Part shown: positions 6,801 to 16,040 of the stretch, one piece after another | How the letters are laid out: each line of letters begins with the position of its first letter | Position numbering within the stretch: position 1 is the stretch's first letter | From: an uncultured Pseudoxanthomonas sp. | GTDB taxonomy: Bacteria > Pseudomonadota > Gammaproteobacteria > Xanthomonadales > Xanthomonadaceae | Reading direction: 5' to 3' | NCBI GenBank assembly: GCA_946886405.1 | Contig: CAMPIO010000057.1 | Span: 1-22,079 of the forward strand | DNA: 22,079 bases | Program-made: the position numbers and the translations under genes | Notes under the pieces: generated by a model | The model's input: the letters and a program-made list of their open reading frames with translations, nothing else | Databases searched by the model: none | Told to the model about the DNA's origin: nothing

Positions 6801-8297
6801 TCAGGCCGCCGCGGCCTGGCTGATCCGCGGGCCTTCGCGCAGCGCCTTGCCCACCATGCCGACCAGCAGGTCGAGTTCCTCGCCGTCAATGGCGAAATGC
6901 GGGGTGAAGCGCAGCGAGTTGGCGCCGCCGTGGATGACGTTGAGGCCCTGCTGGCGCAGCCATTCCTCGGTGGAGCCGGCGCCGTAGCACTTGAAGGCCG
7001 GCGACAGTTCGCACGAGAAAAGCAGGCCGGTGCCCTGCACGTTGGTGATCAGGCCACCGAGCTCCGCCTGCAATTGCTGCAGCTTCTGCACGGCTTCGAC
7101 GCCGCGCTTGCGGATGTTCTCGCGCACCTGCGGGGTCAGCTGGGCCAGGGTGGCGCAGGCCACGTCCAGTGCGCGGGGATTGGTCGTCATCGTGTTGCCG
7201 TACACGCCCTTGCGGTACAGGCCGGCGGCGCGCTCGTTCACGGCGAGCACGGAAAGCGGGTACTGCGCGGCGTTGAGCGCCTTGGAATAGGTCTCCATGT
7301 CCGGCGCGTCCAGGCCTTCGAAACCCGGGTAGTCGACGATGGACAGCACGCCGTGCGCGCGCAGGCCGGCCTGGATGGAATCCACCAGGAACAGGCTGCC
7401 GTGGCTGCGGGTCAGTTCGCGCGCGGCGGCGTAGAACGCCGGCGGCACCGAGCGACCCGGGTCGCCTTCGCCCATCACCGGTTCAAGGAAGACGGCTTCG
7501 ACGAACCAGCCCTTGGCCTCCGCATCGGCGAAGGCCTGCTTCAGCGCGTCCACGTCATACGGCGGGATGGCGATGACCGAATCCTCGCCGCGGTAGCTGG
7601 CCAGGTGCTGCTGGTAGGACTTGCGCGACGAATCCGAGTACAGCGCCGGGCGCTCGGTGCGGCCGTGGAAGCTGCCCTTCACCACGATGCGCTTGATGGT
7701 GCGGCCGGCGTGGCGGCCGTCCGGGTCGGTCATCAGCTTGCTGTTGATGTCGGCGATGCGCGCGGCCAGGCCGACGGATTCGGAGCCGGAATTCAGGCAC
7801 AGGAACTTCGCGAACGGACAGCCCCCGCGGGTGTGGCCGATCTCCTTGCGCAGGGCGCGGTCGAAGCGCAGTTGCGACAGGCCGGGGGTCATGATGTTGG
7901 CCATCGCCTGCGGGCGGGCCATCGCCTCCATCACCGCGGCCGGGGTATGGCCGAAGCCGAGCATGCCGTAGCCGCCCGCGTCGTACAGCACCGCCCCGTT
8001 GAGCGTGACCACCCACGGGCCCCGTGCAGCCAGCGCAACGTAGGGGTTGATGGCGTCTTCGGCGTAGAAGTTGACGTAGCCGGCCTGCACGGCGCGCAGC
8101 TGCTCGGCTTCGTCCAGGTCGAACAGCTCGGCGAACTCGTCCTTCAGGCGTGCATGTTCGGCGGCGGCGGCCTCGATGACGGCGGCCAGGTCCGGATGGC
8201 CCTTGGCCAGGCGTTCGATGGCGGCATCGTCCAGGCCGTGGGTCAGTCGCTGGCCCGAATGGGCGCGGAGCGGGGCGAGGTGGTCGGTCAGGGCCAT
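6801..8297 (-). CDS. Class III (ornithine/GABA-type) PLP-dependent aminotransferase
   Basis: The 498-residue product has the fold-type I class III pattern: LNSGSES at 158-164 (phosphate cup), KGSFHGRT at 197-204, an Asp at 286 in LFLVDSIQAGLRA (pyridine-nitrogen Asp), and the likely Schiff-base Lys319 in TYSKAL. An N-terminal extension of about 75 residues precedes the domain, making it longer than typical acetylornithine or GABA aminotransferases (about 400-430). The usual DExxTGFGRTG segment is replaced by DSIQAGLRAHG. Start at 8297 is set by a strong GGAGGAAT site just upstream. It is divergent from an Lrp/AsnC regulator that probably controls it, which suggests amino-acid-related metabolism. 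The substrate is not predictable from the sequence alone. Confidence 0.85.
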   Translation of the reverse strand: MALTDHLAPLRAHSGQRLTHGLDDAAIERLAKGHPDLAAVIEAAAAEHARLKDEFAELFDLDEAEQLRAVQAGYVNFYAEDAINPYVALAARGPWVVTLNGAVLYDAGGYGMLGFGHTPAAVMEAMARPQAMANIMTPGLSQLRFDRALRKEIGHTRGGCPFAKFLCLNSGSESVGLAARIADINSKLMTDPDGRHAGRTIKRIVVKGSFHGRTERPALYSDSSRKSYQQHLASYRGEDSVIAIPPYDVDALKQAFADAEAKGWFVEAVFLEPVMGEGDPGRSVPPAFYAAARELTRSHGSLFLVDSIQAGLRAHGVLSIVDYPGFEGLDAPDMETYSKALNAAQYPLSVLAVNERAAGLYRKGVYGNTMTTNPRALDVACATLAQLTPQVRENIRKRGVEAVQKLQQLQAELGGLITNVQGTGLLFSCELSPAFKCYGAGSTEEWLRQQGLNVIHGGANSLRFTPHFAIDGEELDLLVGMVGKALREGPRISQAAAA

Positions 8298-8323
8298 GGG
8301 ATTCCTCCGGCGATCAAGCGGCA

Positions 8324-8341
8324 ATCCCGTATTATCGGGAT
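8324..8341. promoter_or_regulatory. Inverted repeat with AT spacer between aminotransferase and lrp-type genes
   Basis: ATCCCG and CGGGAT form a perfect 6-bp inverted repeat around TATTAT. It lies 27 bp upstream of the aminotransferase start in the divergent region. The symmetric arms with an AT-rich centre are similar in style to Lrp/AsnC binding sites, so it may be the site controlling the aminotransferase. This is inference from position and symmetry. Confidence 0.35.
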
Positions 8342-8352
8342 AAACTCGTCAT

Positions 8353-8404
8353 TTGACAGTTGTGAACTGCGCGGAATTCATGGATATTTCGTCGATTCGA
8401 CGAA
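8353..8404 (+). promoter_or_regulatory. Promoter and operator of the Lrp/AsnC-type gene
   Basis: A perfect -35 TTGACA lies at 8353-8358, and 17 bases later is a weak -10, ATTCAT (8376-8381), predicting a transcript start near 8388. Exactly there begins a perfect palindrome, TTCGTCG-ATT-CGACGAA (8388-8404). An operator at the start site would allow autorepression, which is common for Lrp/AsnC proteins. This layout also argues for translation from 8419 rather than the ATG at 8380. Confidence 0.45.
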
Positions 8405-8418
8405 CCGTGATCCATGTA

Positions 8419-8850
8419 ATGAAGCTCACCGACGCTGACCAGCAGTTGCTCTCAATGCTCCGTGAGAACGCGAGGGCGTCCACGGCCCAGATCGCGCGGC
8501 GGTTGAACCTGTCCCGGACCACGGTGCAGAGCCGGATCGAGCGGCTGGAGCGCGAAGGCGTGATCAGCGGCTACACCGTCCGTGTCCATGACGAATACGA
8601 TCGCAGCCACCTGCGTGCGCACATCATGATCGCCGTGCATCCCAAGCAGATGACCTCCGTGGTCGCGGCGCTGCGCGCGATGCCGGAGCTGCGGGTGCTG
8701 CATTCGGTCAGTGGCAGCCACGATCTGATCGCCATCGGCGCGGTACCGACGGTCGGCGACATGGATGTGCTGACCGATCGTATCGGCGCGCTGGATGGCG
8801 TGGAGCGCACCACCTCGTCGATCGTGCTGTCGACCAAGTTCGAACGCTGA
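8419..8850 (+). CDS. Lrp/AsnC family transcriptional regulator
   Basis: The 143-residue product has an N-terminal winged helix-turn-helix (about 4-50: [19 protein letters not shown], then [20 protein letters not shown]) and a C-terminal RAM ligand-sensing domain (about 66-138: [11 protein letters not shown], then [17 protein letters not shown]). Proteins of this family bind amino acids and control nearby metabolic genes. I chose the ATG at 8419 because the conserved domain starts there ([11 protein letters not shown]) and the candidate promoter and palindrome lie just upstream; an in-frame ATG at 8380 with a GGA site would add 13 residues. It is divergent from the aminotransferase, its likely target, and 53 bp upstream of queA. 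Confidence 0.92.
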   Translation: MKLTDADQQLLSMLRENARASTAQIARRLNLSRTTVQSRIERLEREGVISGYTVRVHDEYDRSHLRAHIMIAVHPKQMTSVVAALRAMPELRVLHSVSGSHDLIAIGAVPTVGDMDVLTDRIGALDGVERTTSSIVLSTKFER

Positions 8851-8873
8851 CGGGGCGTCCCGGCGGGCTCCCG

Positions 8874-8879
8874 TACAAT
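8874..8879 (+). promoter_or_regulatory. Candidate -10 box for queA
   Basis: TACAAT, a 5 of 6 match to TATAAT, lies 24 bases upstream of the queA GTG codon. No convincing -35 was found 16-18 bases upstream, so the promoter is tentative. It would start the queA-tgt transcript independently of the upstream regulator gene. Confidence 0.35.
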
Positions 8880-8903
8880 GCACGCCCCCGCAAGGCCCCG
8901 ACC

Positions 8904-9938
8904 GTGAAGAAGTCCGATTTCCATTTCGACCTGCCCGAGGCACTGATCGCCCAGGCGCCGCTGCCGGAGCGTTCCGCCAGCCGGTTGCTGGTGGTGCCGC
9001 CAGGCGATGTGCCGTTCGCTGACCGCCATGTGCGCGACCTGCCGGAATGGCTGCAGCCCGGTGATCTGCTGGTGTTCAACGACACCCGCGTGATCCCGGC
9101 GCGCCTGTTCGGACAGAAGGAAAGCGGCGGCCGGGTGGAGATCCTGATCGAGCGACTGCTGCCGGAGAACGCGGCGCGCGCGCAGATCGGCGCCAGCAAA
9201 TCACCGAAGCCGGGAAGCCGCATCCAACTGGATGCCGGTGGCGAGGCGGAAGTGGTCGGCCGCGACGGCGAGTTCTACCAGCTCCGCTTCCATGTGCCGG
9301 GCGCACTGGAAAGCTGGTTGCAGAAGGCGGGTCGGTTGCCGTTGCCTCCGTACATCCAGCGTGCGCCGGGACAGGACGACGACGAGCGCTACCAGACCGT
9401 GTTCGCGCGCGAACTGGGCGCGGTGGCCGCACCGACCGCCGGCCTGCACTTCGACGACGCCTTGCTGTCGGCGCTGCGCGAACGCGGCGTGGAATTCGGC
9501 CACGTGACGCTGCATGTCGGCGCCGGTACCTTCCAGCCGATGCGCGTCGACAACATCCACGAGCACCACATGCACAGCGAATGGCTCAACGTCGGCGCCG
9601 TGCTGGTCGAGCAGGTACGCGCCGCGCACGCCCGCGGCGGTCGCGTGATCGCGGTGGGAACCACTGTCGTGCGCGCACTGGAATCCGCGATGCGCGAAGG
9701 CGAGCTGCAGCCGTTCGCCGGCGAGACGCAGATCTTCATCTTCCCCGGCTATCGCATACGCAGCGTGGACGCGATGGTCACCAATTTCCACCTGCCGGAA
9801 AGTACGCTGCTGATGCTGGTCAGCGCATTTGCCGGCAAGGACCGGATCATGGCGGCCTACGCCCACGCGGTCCGTGAGCAGTACCGGTTCTTTTCGTATG
9901 GAGACGCGATGCTGTTGTTTCCGGAGTGCGACAAATGA
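8904..9938 (+). CDS. queA: tRNA preQ1(34) S-adenosylmethionine ribosyltransferase-isomerase
   Basis: QueA transfers and rearranges the ribose of S-adenosylmethionine onto preQ1 at the wobble base of tRNA, giving epoxyqueuosine. The 344-residue product has the family's usual length. Recognised blocks are the N-terminus [43 protein letters not shown], the YQTVFA and [12 protein letters not shown] region, [28 protein letters not shown] and [18 protein letters not shown]. The start is GTG. It is followed by tgt, the enzyme of the preceding pathway step, with a 205-bp gap filled by a repeat element. No irregularity is seen. Confidence 0.97.
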   Translation: MKKSDFHFDLPEALIAQAPLPERSASRLLVVPPGDVPFADRHVRDLPEWLQPGDLLVFNDTRVIPARLFGQKESGGRVEILIERLLPENAARAQIGASKSPKPGSRIQLDAGGEAEVVGRDGEFYQLRFHVPGALESWLQKAGRLPLPPYIQRAPGQDDDERYQTVFARELGAVAAPTAGLHFDDALLSALRERGVEFGHVTLHVGAGTFQPMRVDNIHEHHMHSEWLNVGAVLVEQVRAAHARGGRVIAVGTTVVRALESAMREGELQPFAGETQIFIFPGYRIRSVDAMVTNFHLPESTLLMLVSAFAGKDRIMAAYAHAVREQYRFFSYGDAMLLFPECDK

Positions 9939-9970
9939 GCTATGTCGGCGTCGCCACGACATCATCAACA

Positions 9971-10084
9971 CCGTCATTCCGTCGCAAGCCGGGCTTTCAA
10001 CCGCCGAATGGCGGGTCATCCCTGTTGCCGTTGCTGGTAGAAGCAAGCATCAAGATGGATTCCGGCTTGCGCCGGAATGACGGC
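9971..10084. repeat. Inverted-end repeat element (dRS3-like) between queA and tgt
   Basis: The left end CGTCATTCCGTCGCAAGCCG (9972-9991) is matched by an inverted, near-identical right end over about 10061-10083 (CCGGCTTGCGCCGGAATGACG). The right end contains the perfect palindrome ATTCCGGCTTGCGCCGGAAT (10059-10078). About 70 bp lie between the ends. Similar ATTCC-N-GGAAT palindromes with CGTCA flanks are common dispersed repeats in proteobacteria (for example dRS3 of Neisseria). It occupies most of the queA-tgt gap and may be a non-autonomous element. The rest of the gap shows no clear promoter. Confidence 0.65.
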
Positions 10085-10125
10085 GCTGGGAGCGGCGGAT
10101 GCAGGCGTGACGGGCGGGAGCATGA

Positions 10126-11280
<1,155 letters not shown>

Positions 11281-11323
11281 TCGCGTACCGGGGTCGCGCC
11301 CGCATGCGTCATTCGGGAGGCTT

Positions 11324-11430
11324 TGTAGGAGCGGGCCATGCCCGCGATGCTCTCCTTGGGCGGTCCGGAAGAGCATCGCGCCCAAGGGGCGCTCCTACAG
11401 GAGACAAACGAGCATCGCAGACGGCTCTAC
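11324..11430. repeat. GTAG REP pair plus a third half-unit between tgt and yajC
   Basis: GTAGGAGCGGGC (from 11324) is mirrored by GCGCTCCTAC (ending 11398); both arms continue into GCGATGCTC/GAGCATCGCG. A third, partial copy follows on the minus strand, ending in CTAC at 11427-11430 and preceded by GAGCATCGCAGACGGCT. The stem class differs from the ones near ppa. The element fills the first half of the 290-bp tgt-yajC gap; the second half holds the yajC promoter candidate and otherwise nothing I can identify. Confidence 0.7.
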
Positions 11431-11540
11431 GGCGCCCCGGCACAGGGCGGTTTCCACCCCCGGCCGGGAACCATCCGGCGCTGGTGCGGTCTTTTCCGTT
11501 CCGGGCCGATGGGGTGGCCCGGGCGGGGCTTCCCGACGCG

Positions 11541-11549
11541 TGGCATAAT
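11541..11549 (+). promoter_or_regulatory. Extended -10 promoter candidate for yajC-secDF
   Basis: TGGCATAAT combines the extended -10 TGn with CATAAT, 5 of 6 to consensus, 34 bases before the yajC start. No -35 match is seen at the usual distance, which is acceptable for extended -10 promoters. It would give yajC-secD-secF their own transcript start after the REP element. Confidence 0.4.
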
Positions 11550-11583
11550 CCCCGGCTGCTTTTCATACTGAATGGACAAGTCC

Positions 11584-11922
11584 ATGAATCTGTTTGATTT
11601 CTTCGTTGCGCCCGTGATCGCCCAGGCCGCACCGGCCCAGCAGGGCCTCGGTGGCTTCGGCCTGCTGATGCCGATCGCGCTGATCGCAATCATGTACTTC
11701 CTGATGATCCGCCCGCAGATGAAGCGCGCCAAGGAGCACCGCTCCATGCTGGACAAGCTGTCGAAGGGCGACGAAGTCATCACCTCGGGCGGCATCGCCG
11801 GCACCGTCACCGACATCGGCGACAACTTCGTGACTTTGGAAGTGGCCGACAACGTGCGCGTCCGCGTGCAGAAGGCCGCCGTGGGCAACGTGCTGCCGAA
11901 GGGCACGCTGAAGTCCGCCTGA
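11584..11922 (+). CDS. yajC: Sec translocon accessory protein YajC
   Basis: YajC forms a membrane complex with SecD and SecF that supports Sec-dependent export. The 112-residue product has the family layout: a short periplasmic N-terminus, one membrane helix (about 22-42, LLMPIALIAIMYFLMI), the signature RPQMKRAKEH, and a C-terminal cytoplasmic domain (KGDEVITSGGIAGTV, then VLPKGTLK). The ATG at 11584 is preferred, giving the expected 110-residue size with GGACAAG upstream; an in-frame ATG at 11572 would add 4 residues. It lies 102 bp before secD. Confidence 0.94.
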   Translation: MNLFDFFVAPVIAQAAPAQQGLGGFGLLMPIALIAIMYFLMIRPQMKRAKEHRSMLDKLSKGDEVITSGGIAGTVTDIGDNFVTLEVADNVRVRVQKAAVGNVLPKGTLKSA

Positions 11923-12024
11923 TCCGTTCCTCTGCGTTCCGTCGCCATGCGGCGGCGCGCGCTCCCGCTGTCTCCGAACCACTGCTGAGCGCATGCCCGG
12001 AAAGGGCCTGCGCGGGTCGCCACG

Positions 12025-13908
12025 ATGCTTGAATTCCCTCGCTGGAAGTACGTCCTGATCCTGATCGTCGTGTTGGCGAGCGCGCTGTACGCGCTGCCCA
12101 ACCTGTACCCTCAGGATCCCTCCGTGCAGATCACCGCCAACCGCGGCTTCGCCATCGACACTGCCCTGCGCGGTCGCGTCGATGCGGCGCTGAAGGAGGC
12201 GGGCGTGCAGGCCAAGGAGGTCGATACCGAGGCCACCAGCATGCTGGTGCGGCTGCCCAGCCTGCAAGCGCAGACCTCTGCCAACGATGCATTGCGCAAG
12301 GCGCTCGGCGAGGACTATCTGGTCGCACTGAACCTGGCGTCCACCGTGCCGGACTGGATGGCCAATTTCGGCGCCCGCCCGATGGTGCAGGGCCTGGACC
12401 TGCAAGGCGGCGTGCACTTCGTGATGCAGGTCGACCAGAAGGCCGCGCTGGACAAGCGCGTCGACGGCTACCTGGAAGACACCCGCGTCACGCTGCGCGA
12501 CAAGCGCATCCGCTACACCTCGGTCGAGCGCCGCCCCAACAACAGCATCGTGGTCACGCTGGCCGATGGCGAGGACGTGGCGGCCGCGCAGCAGGCGCTG
12601 GCGCAGACCCTCAGCTCGCGCGGCAACAATGCCGGCACGCTGGCCACGGGGTCCGGCCTGACCTACCAGGCCACCGGCCAGCAGATCACCATCGGCCTGC
12701 CGCAGGGGGAACTGGAGCAGATCGCCAGCGAGGCGATCGAGCAGAACCTCACCACGCTGCGCAACCGCATCAACGAGATCGGTGTGGCCGAGCCGATCAT
12801 CCAGCGCCAGGGCGATGACCGCGTCGTCGTGCAGCTGCCGGGCGTGCAGGACACCGCCGAGGCCAAGCGCCTGATCGGCGCCACCGCTACGCTCGAGTTC
12901 CGCGCCGTGGTGGAAGGCAATGCCGCCGATGCCGTGGCCAGCGGCCGTATTCCGCCCGAAGCCAAGGTGTACCAACTCCGCGACAACGCGGGTCCGGTGC
13001 TGTTGAACAAGCGGGTCCTCGTCTCTGGCGACGAAATGGTCAACGCGCGCGTGGGCGTTGACAGCAACAGTCAGCCGGCCGTGGACGTGACCTTGAACAA
13101 CATCGCCGGCCAGCGCATGTTCGACCACACCAGCGCCAACGTGGGCAAGCTGATGTCGGTGGTCTACATCGAGCGTGTGCCGACGGTGACCATGGTCGAC
13201 GGCAAGGAAGTACGAAGCGTACGCGTGCGTGAGGAGGCACTCGCGCCGACCCGTATCCAGGGTGTTTTCGGCAAGAATTTCCAGACCACCGGTCTGGAGA
13301 AGACCGAGGCCGAGAACCTCGCCAAGCTGCTCCGCGCCGGCTCGCTCGCTGCACCGATGGACTTCATCGAGGAGCGCGTGATCGGTCCCAGCCTGGGTGC
13401 CGAGAACGTTGCCCGCGGCACCAGGGCAGTGGTGTTCTCCTTCGTCTTCGCGCTGGCGTTCTTCCTCGTCTACTACCGCATGTTCGGCCTGATCACCTGC
13501 ATCGCGCTGCTGCTCAACCTGGTGATGGTGGTGGCGGTGATGTCGCTGTTCGGCGCGACCATGACCTTGCCCGGCTTCGCCGGCCTGGCGCTGACCATCG
13601 GCATGTCGGTGGACGCCAACGTGCTGATCAACGAGCGCATACGCGAGGAGCTGCGGGCGGGGGTGCCACCGCAAGCGGCCATTGCGACCGGTTACGACAA
13701 GGCGTCTGGCACCATCTTCGACTCCAACATGACCGCCTTGCTGGCCGGCGTGGCGCTGTATGCCTTCGGCACCGGCCCGTTGAAGGGCTTCGCGGTGACG
13801 ATGGTCATCGGCATCCTGACCTCCGTGTTCACCGCCGTCACCGTGTCGCGCGGCATCGCCACCCTGATCTACGGCGGCCGCCGCAAGATCAAGTCCATCG
13901 CCATCTGA
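12025..13908 (+). CDS. secD: Protein translocase subunit SecD
   Basis: SecD, with SecF, uses the proton gradient to pull exported proteins through the inner membrane. The 627-residue product is near the E. coli length (615). It shows an N-terminal membrane helix (about 8-27), the periplasmic P1 domain beginning near the conserved GLDLQGGVHFVMQVD, the NRINEIGVAEPIIQRQGDDR block, and a C-terminal RND-type five-helix domain from about residue 450 (GTRAVVFSFVFALAFFLVYY; GLALTIGMSVDANVLINERI; DSNMTALLAGVALY; GPLKGFAVTMVIG). No strong ribosome site precedes the ATG. It is followed by secF after 13 bases. Confidence 0.97.
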   Translation: MLEFPRWKYVLILIVVLASALYALPNLYPQDPSVQITANRGFAIDTALRGRVDAALKEAGVQAKEVDTEATSMLVRLPSLQAQTSANDALRKALGEDYLVALNLASTVPDWMANFGARPMVQGLDLQGGVHFVMQVDQKAALDKRVDGYLEDTRVTLRDKRIRYTSVERRPNNSIVVTLADGEDVAAAQQALAQTLSSRGNNAGTLATGSGLTYQATGQQITIGLPQGELEQIASEAIEQNLTTLRNRINEIGVAEPIIQRQGDDRVVVQLPGVQDTAEAKRLIGATATLEFRAVVEGNAADAVASGRIPPEAKVYQLRDNAGPVLLNKRVLVSGDEMVNARVGVDSNSQPAVDVTLNNIAGQRMFDHTSANVGKLMSVVYIERVPTVTMVDGKEVRSVRVREEALAPTRIQGVFGKNFQTTGLEKTEAENLAKLLRAGSLAAPMDFIEERVIGPSLGAENVARGTRAVVFSFVFALAFFLVYYRMFGLITCIALLLNLVMVVAVMSLFGATMTLPGFAGLALTIGMSVDANVLINERIREELRAGVPPQAAIATGYDKASGTIFDSNMTALLAGVALYAFGTGPLKGFAVTMVIGILTSVFTAVTVSRGIATLIYGGRRKIKSIAI

Positions 13909-13921
13909 CGGGAGACAGAAG

Positions 13922-14896
13922 ATGAGCCTTTTCCCGTTGCGGCTGATTCCGCACACCACCAACTTCAACTTCATGCGCGTGCGCTGGGTGTCGATCGGCA
14001 TCGCGGCGCTGCTGGCGCTCGCCGCGATCGGCGCCATCGCGTTCAAGAGCTTCAACTTCGCGCTGGACTTCACCGGCGGCACCGTGGTCGAACTGCGCTA
14101 CCAGACGCCGCCGAACGTGGACAGCGTGCGCGAGCGCCTGGAGGCCGGCGGCTACGGCAGCGCGCAGGTGCAGACCTTCGGCACCGGCAGCGACCTGCTG
14201 GTGCGCCTGCAGCCCCGCGAGGACGCTGGCACGGCGGCCGGCGTCGAGGCCACCAACCGCACGGCGGATGACGTGCTGCGCCTGGCGTCCAGCGAAGGCA
14301 ACACGGCGACCGTGATGCGCAGCGAATTCGTCGGCCCACAGGTCGGCAAGGAGCTCGCGCTCAACGGCCTGTACACGCTGCTGTTCGTGGTGGTCGGCTT
14401 CCTGATCTACATCGCCGTGCGCTTCGAGTGGAAGTTCGCCGTCTCGGCCATCGTCACCACCCTGGCCGACGTGCTGATCGTGGCCGGCTTCTTCGCCTTC
14501 AGCGGCATCGAGTTCGACCTGACGATCCTGGCGGGCCTGCTGTCGGTGATGGGCTTCTCGATCAACGACAAGATCGTGGTGTTCGACCGCGTGCGCGAGA
14601 ACTTCCGCAACCTGCGCGCCGAGCCGATGGAGATCCTGAACCGCTCGATCAACCAGACCCTGTCGCGCACGATCATCACGTCGTTCGTCGCGTTCCTGAC
14701 CGTGTTTGCCCTGTACCTGTACGGTGGCGGTTCGCTGGAAGGCATGGCGCTGTCGCAGATGATCGGCATCGTGCTGGGCACGGTCTCGTCGATCTTCGTG
14801 GCCTGCCCGTTGCTGACCATCGGCTTCCTGACCGTCACCAAGCAGGACCTGATGCCGAAGGCGAAGGACGAGGCGCTGCTCGCGCGTCGTCCGTAA
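13922..14896 (+). CDS. secF: Protein translocase subunit SecF
   Basis: SecF is the partner of SecD. The 324-residue product matches E. coli SecF (323). It has the N-terminal helix, the SecF signature ALDFTGGTVVELRY, the five-helix core with FLIYIAVRFEWKFA, GLLSVMGFSINDKIVVFDRVR, and SINQTLSRTIITSFVAFLTV. A good GGGAGA ribosome site lies upstream, within the 13-base gap after secD, so the two are cotranslated from one message. A strong terminator follows. Confidence 0.97.
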   Translation: MSLFPLRLIPHTTNFNFMRVRWVSIGIAALLALAAIGAIAFKSFNFALDFTGGTVVELRYQTPPNVDSVRERLEAGGYGSAQVQTFGTGSDLLVRLQPREDAGTAAGVEATNRTADDVLRLASSEGNTATVMRSEFVGPQVGKELALNGLYTLLFVVVGFLIYIAVRFEWKFAVSAIVTTLADVLIVAGFFAFSGIEFDLTILAGLLSVMGFSINDKIVVFDRVRENFRNLRAEPMEILNRSINQTLSRTIITSFVAFLTVFALYLYGGGSLEGMALSQMIGIVLGTVSSIFVACPLLTIGFLTVTKQDLMPKAKDEALLARRP

Positions 14897-14916
14897 GCGG
14901 GGCTTCCAACGGGAAG

Positions 14917-14945
14917 AAAAAGGCCGCGCATTGCGCGGCCTTTTT
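14917..14945. terminator. Rho-independent terminator after secF
   Basis: GGCCGCGC (14922-14929) pairs with GCGCGGCC (14933-14940) around ATT, flanked by five A on the left and five T on the right. The symmetric A/T flanks allow action in both directions. It closes the yajC-secD-secF unit 20 bases after the secF stop. Confidence 0.92.
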
Positions 14946-14959
14946 CGTGGGTCGTCCTT

Positions 14960-15100
14960 GTAGGAGCGACGTGAGTCGCGACCGCACGGCCAGATCGATC
15001 GGTTCAAACAGTCTGGAGATGGTCGATCAGGCCAGGAAAGCCCTTGGCTGATCGTATCCCGGGTGTTCCAGTTTCCGGTCGCGACTTACGTCGCTCCTAC
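14960..15100. repeat. GTAG REP pair, GGAGCGACGT class
   Basis: The left arm GTAGGAGCGACGTGAGTCGC (from 14960) is mirrored by the right arm GCGACTTACGTCGCTCCTAC (ending 15100). Each arm can also fold into its own small hairpin, GCGAC/GTCGC. About 90 bp of unrelated sequence lie between the arms. The pair sits between the convergent secF and suhB genes. The same arms recur at 19959-20095 with a different centre. Confidence 0.8.
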
Positions 15101-15123
15101 AGAAAGCAGAACGGTGTCGTGTT

Positions 15124-15945
15124 TCAGCCGTTGAACGCCGCCGCGTAACCCGAGCCGACAATCGTCTTCTGCAGCGCCTCGGCGACCTTGAGATTGCCGG
15201 CGACGATCTGGCGCGGCAGGGCGGTACGCCCATCGATGCGGGTCAGGGCGGCGCCGCGGAAGTCGCAGACCTTGCCGCCGGCTTCGCGCACGAGCAGCAC
15301 GCCGGCGGCGATGTCCCAGTCCTTCACGCCGGCCTCGAAGTAGGCATCGGAGCGACCGCAGGCCACGTAGGCCAGGTCGAGCGCGGCCGAGCCGGTGCGG
15401 CGGATGTCCTCGGCATGCACCAGCAGCTCGCGCACGCATTCCAGCTGCGCGCCGGCACGGGCGCGCTCGCGTGGCGGGAAGCCGGTGGTGACGACGGTAC
15501 CGACCAGGTCCTTGCGGTCGGCCACGCGGATGCGGCGCTCGTTGAGCTGGGCACCGGCGCCGCGGCTGGCGGTGAACAGGTCGTTGCGCAGGGGGTCGAA
15601 GATCACCGCGTCGGTCGGTTCGCCGTTGTCCACCAGCGCGATCGACACGCAATAGTGGGGAAACCCGCGCAGGTAGTTGCTGGTGCCGTCCAGCGGATCG
15701 ATGACGAAGGTGTAGCGGCCGTTGATCTGGGCACCGCTTTCCTCACCCACGAAGCCGTAGTCCGGATAGGCGCGGCGCAGTTCCTTGATGATGACCTTCT
15801 CGGCGTCCGCATCCACTTCGCTCGCGTAGTCCATTCGCTCTTTCTGCACCACATTCAAGGCGTCCAGCTTGTTGATGCTGCGCAACAGCACGTTGCCAGC
15901 CAGGCGGGCGGCCTTGGTCATGACGGTGACGACGGGCTTCTGCAT
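15124..15945 (-). CDS. suhB: Inositol-1-monophosphatase
   Basis: SuhB is a magnesium-dependent, lithium-sensitive phosphatase and in E. coli also a factor in rRNA transcription and folding. The 273-residue product is near the family length (267). Metal-binding motifs are GEES (67-70), DPLDGTSNY (83-91) and WDIAAG (210-215). The frame stays open upstream, but similarity begins at [17 protein letters not shown], with GAGG 9 bases before the ATG at 15945. It is divergent from trmJ across 95 bp, the arrangement also found in E. coli. A role in phytate breakdown products (inositol phosphates) with the phytase-like gene is possible but distant and unproven. Confidence 0.95.
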   Translation of the reverse strand: MQKPVVTVMTKAARLAGNVLLRSINKLDALNVVQKERMDYASEVDADAEKVIIKELRRAYPDYGFVGEESGAQINGRYTFVIDPLDGTSNYLRGFPHYCVSIALVDNGEPTDAVIFDPLRNDLFTASRGAGAQLNERRIRVADRKDLVGTVVTTGFPPRERARAGAQLECVRELLVHAEDIRRTGSAALDLAYVACGRSDAYFEAGVKDWDIAAGVLLVREAGGKVCDFRGAALTRIDGRTALPRQIVAGNLKVAEALQKTIVGSGYAAAFNG

Positions 15946-16040
15946 GCGAACGAACCTCGGACAGGCGTGGGGTGGGGCAAACGAGTGGAAAAGAGCAGCA
16001 CGGCGCAGTGGCCGGCCCGCGCAGTTTACCATTTGCCCCC

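Noticed and set aside
8380..8418. Earlier start of the Lrp/AsnC-type gene at the ATG at 8380
   Set aside because: It would put the coding start before the predicted transcription start and inside the promoter/palindrome region, and family similarity starts at 8419. It remains possible because a GGA site precedes it.
11923..12024. Possible promoter or small gene between yajC and secD
   Set aside because: No convincing -35/-10 pair, hairpin or short frame with a ribosome site was found in this 102-bp gap.
11563..14082. Long minus-strand open frame opposite yajC and secD
   Set aside because: It is antisense to two clear Sec genes, and its translation is low-complexity His/Gln/Arg-rich sequence without domains.
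15946..16040. Bidirectional promoter between suhB and trmJ
   Set aside because: A promoter must exist here, but only a weak TACCAT-type box near 16027 was seen, with no matching -35, so no feature is claimed.
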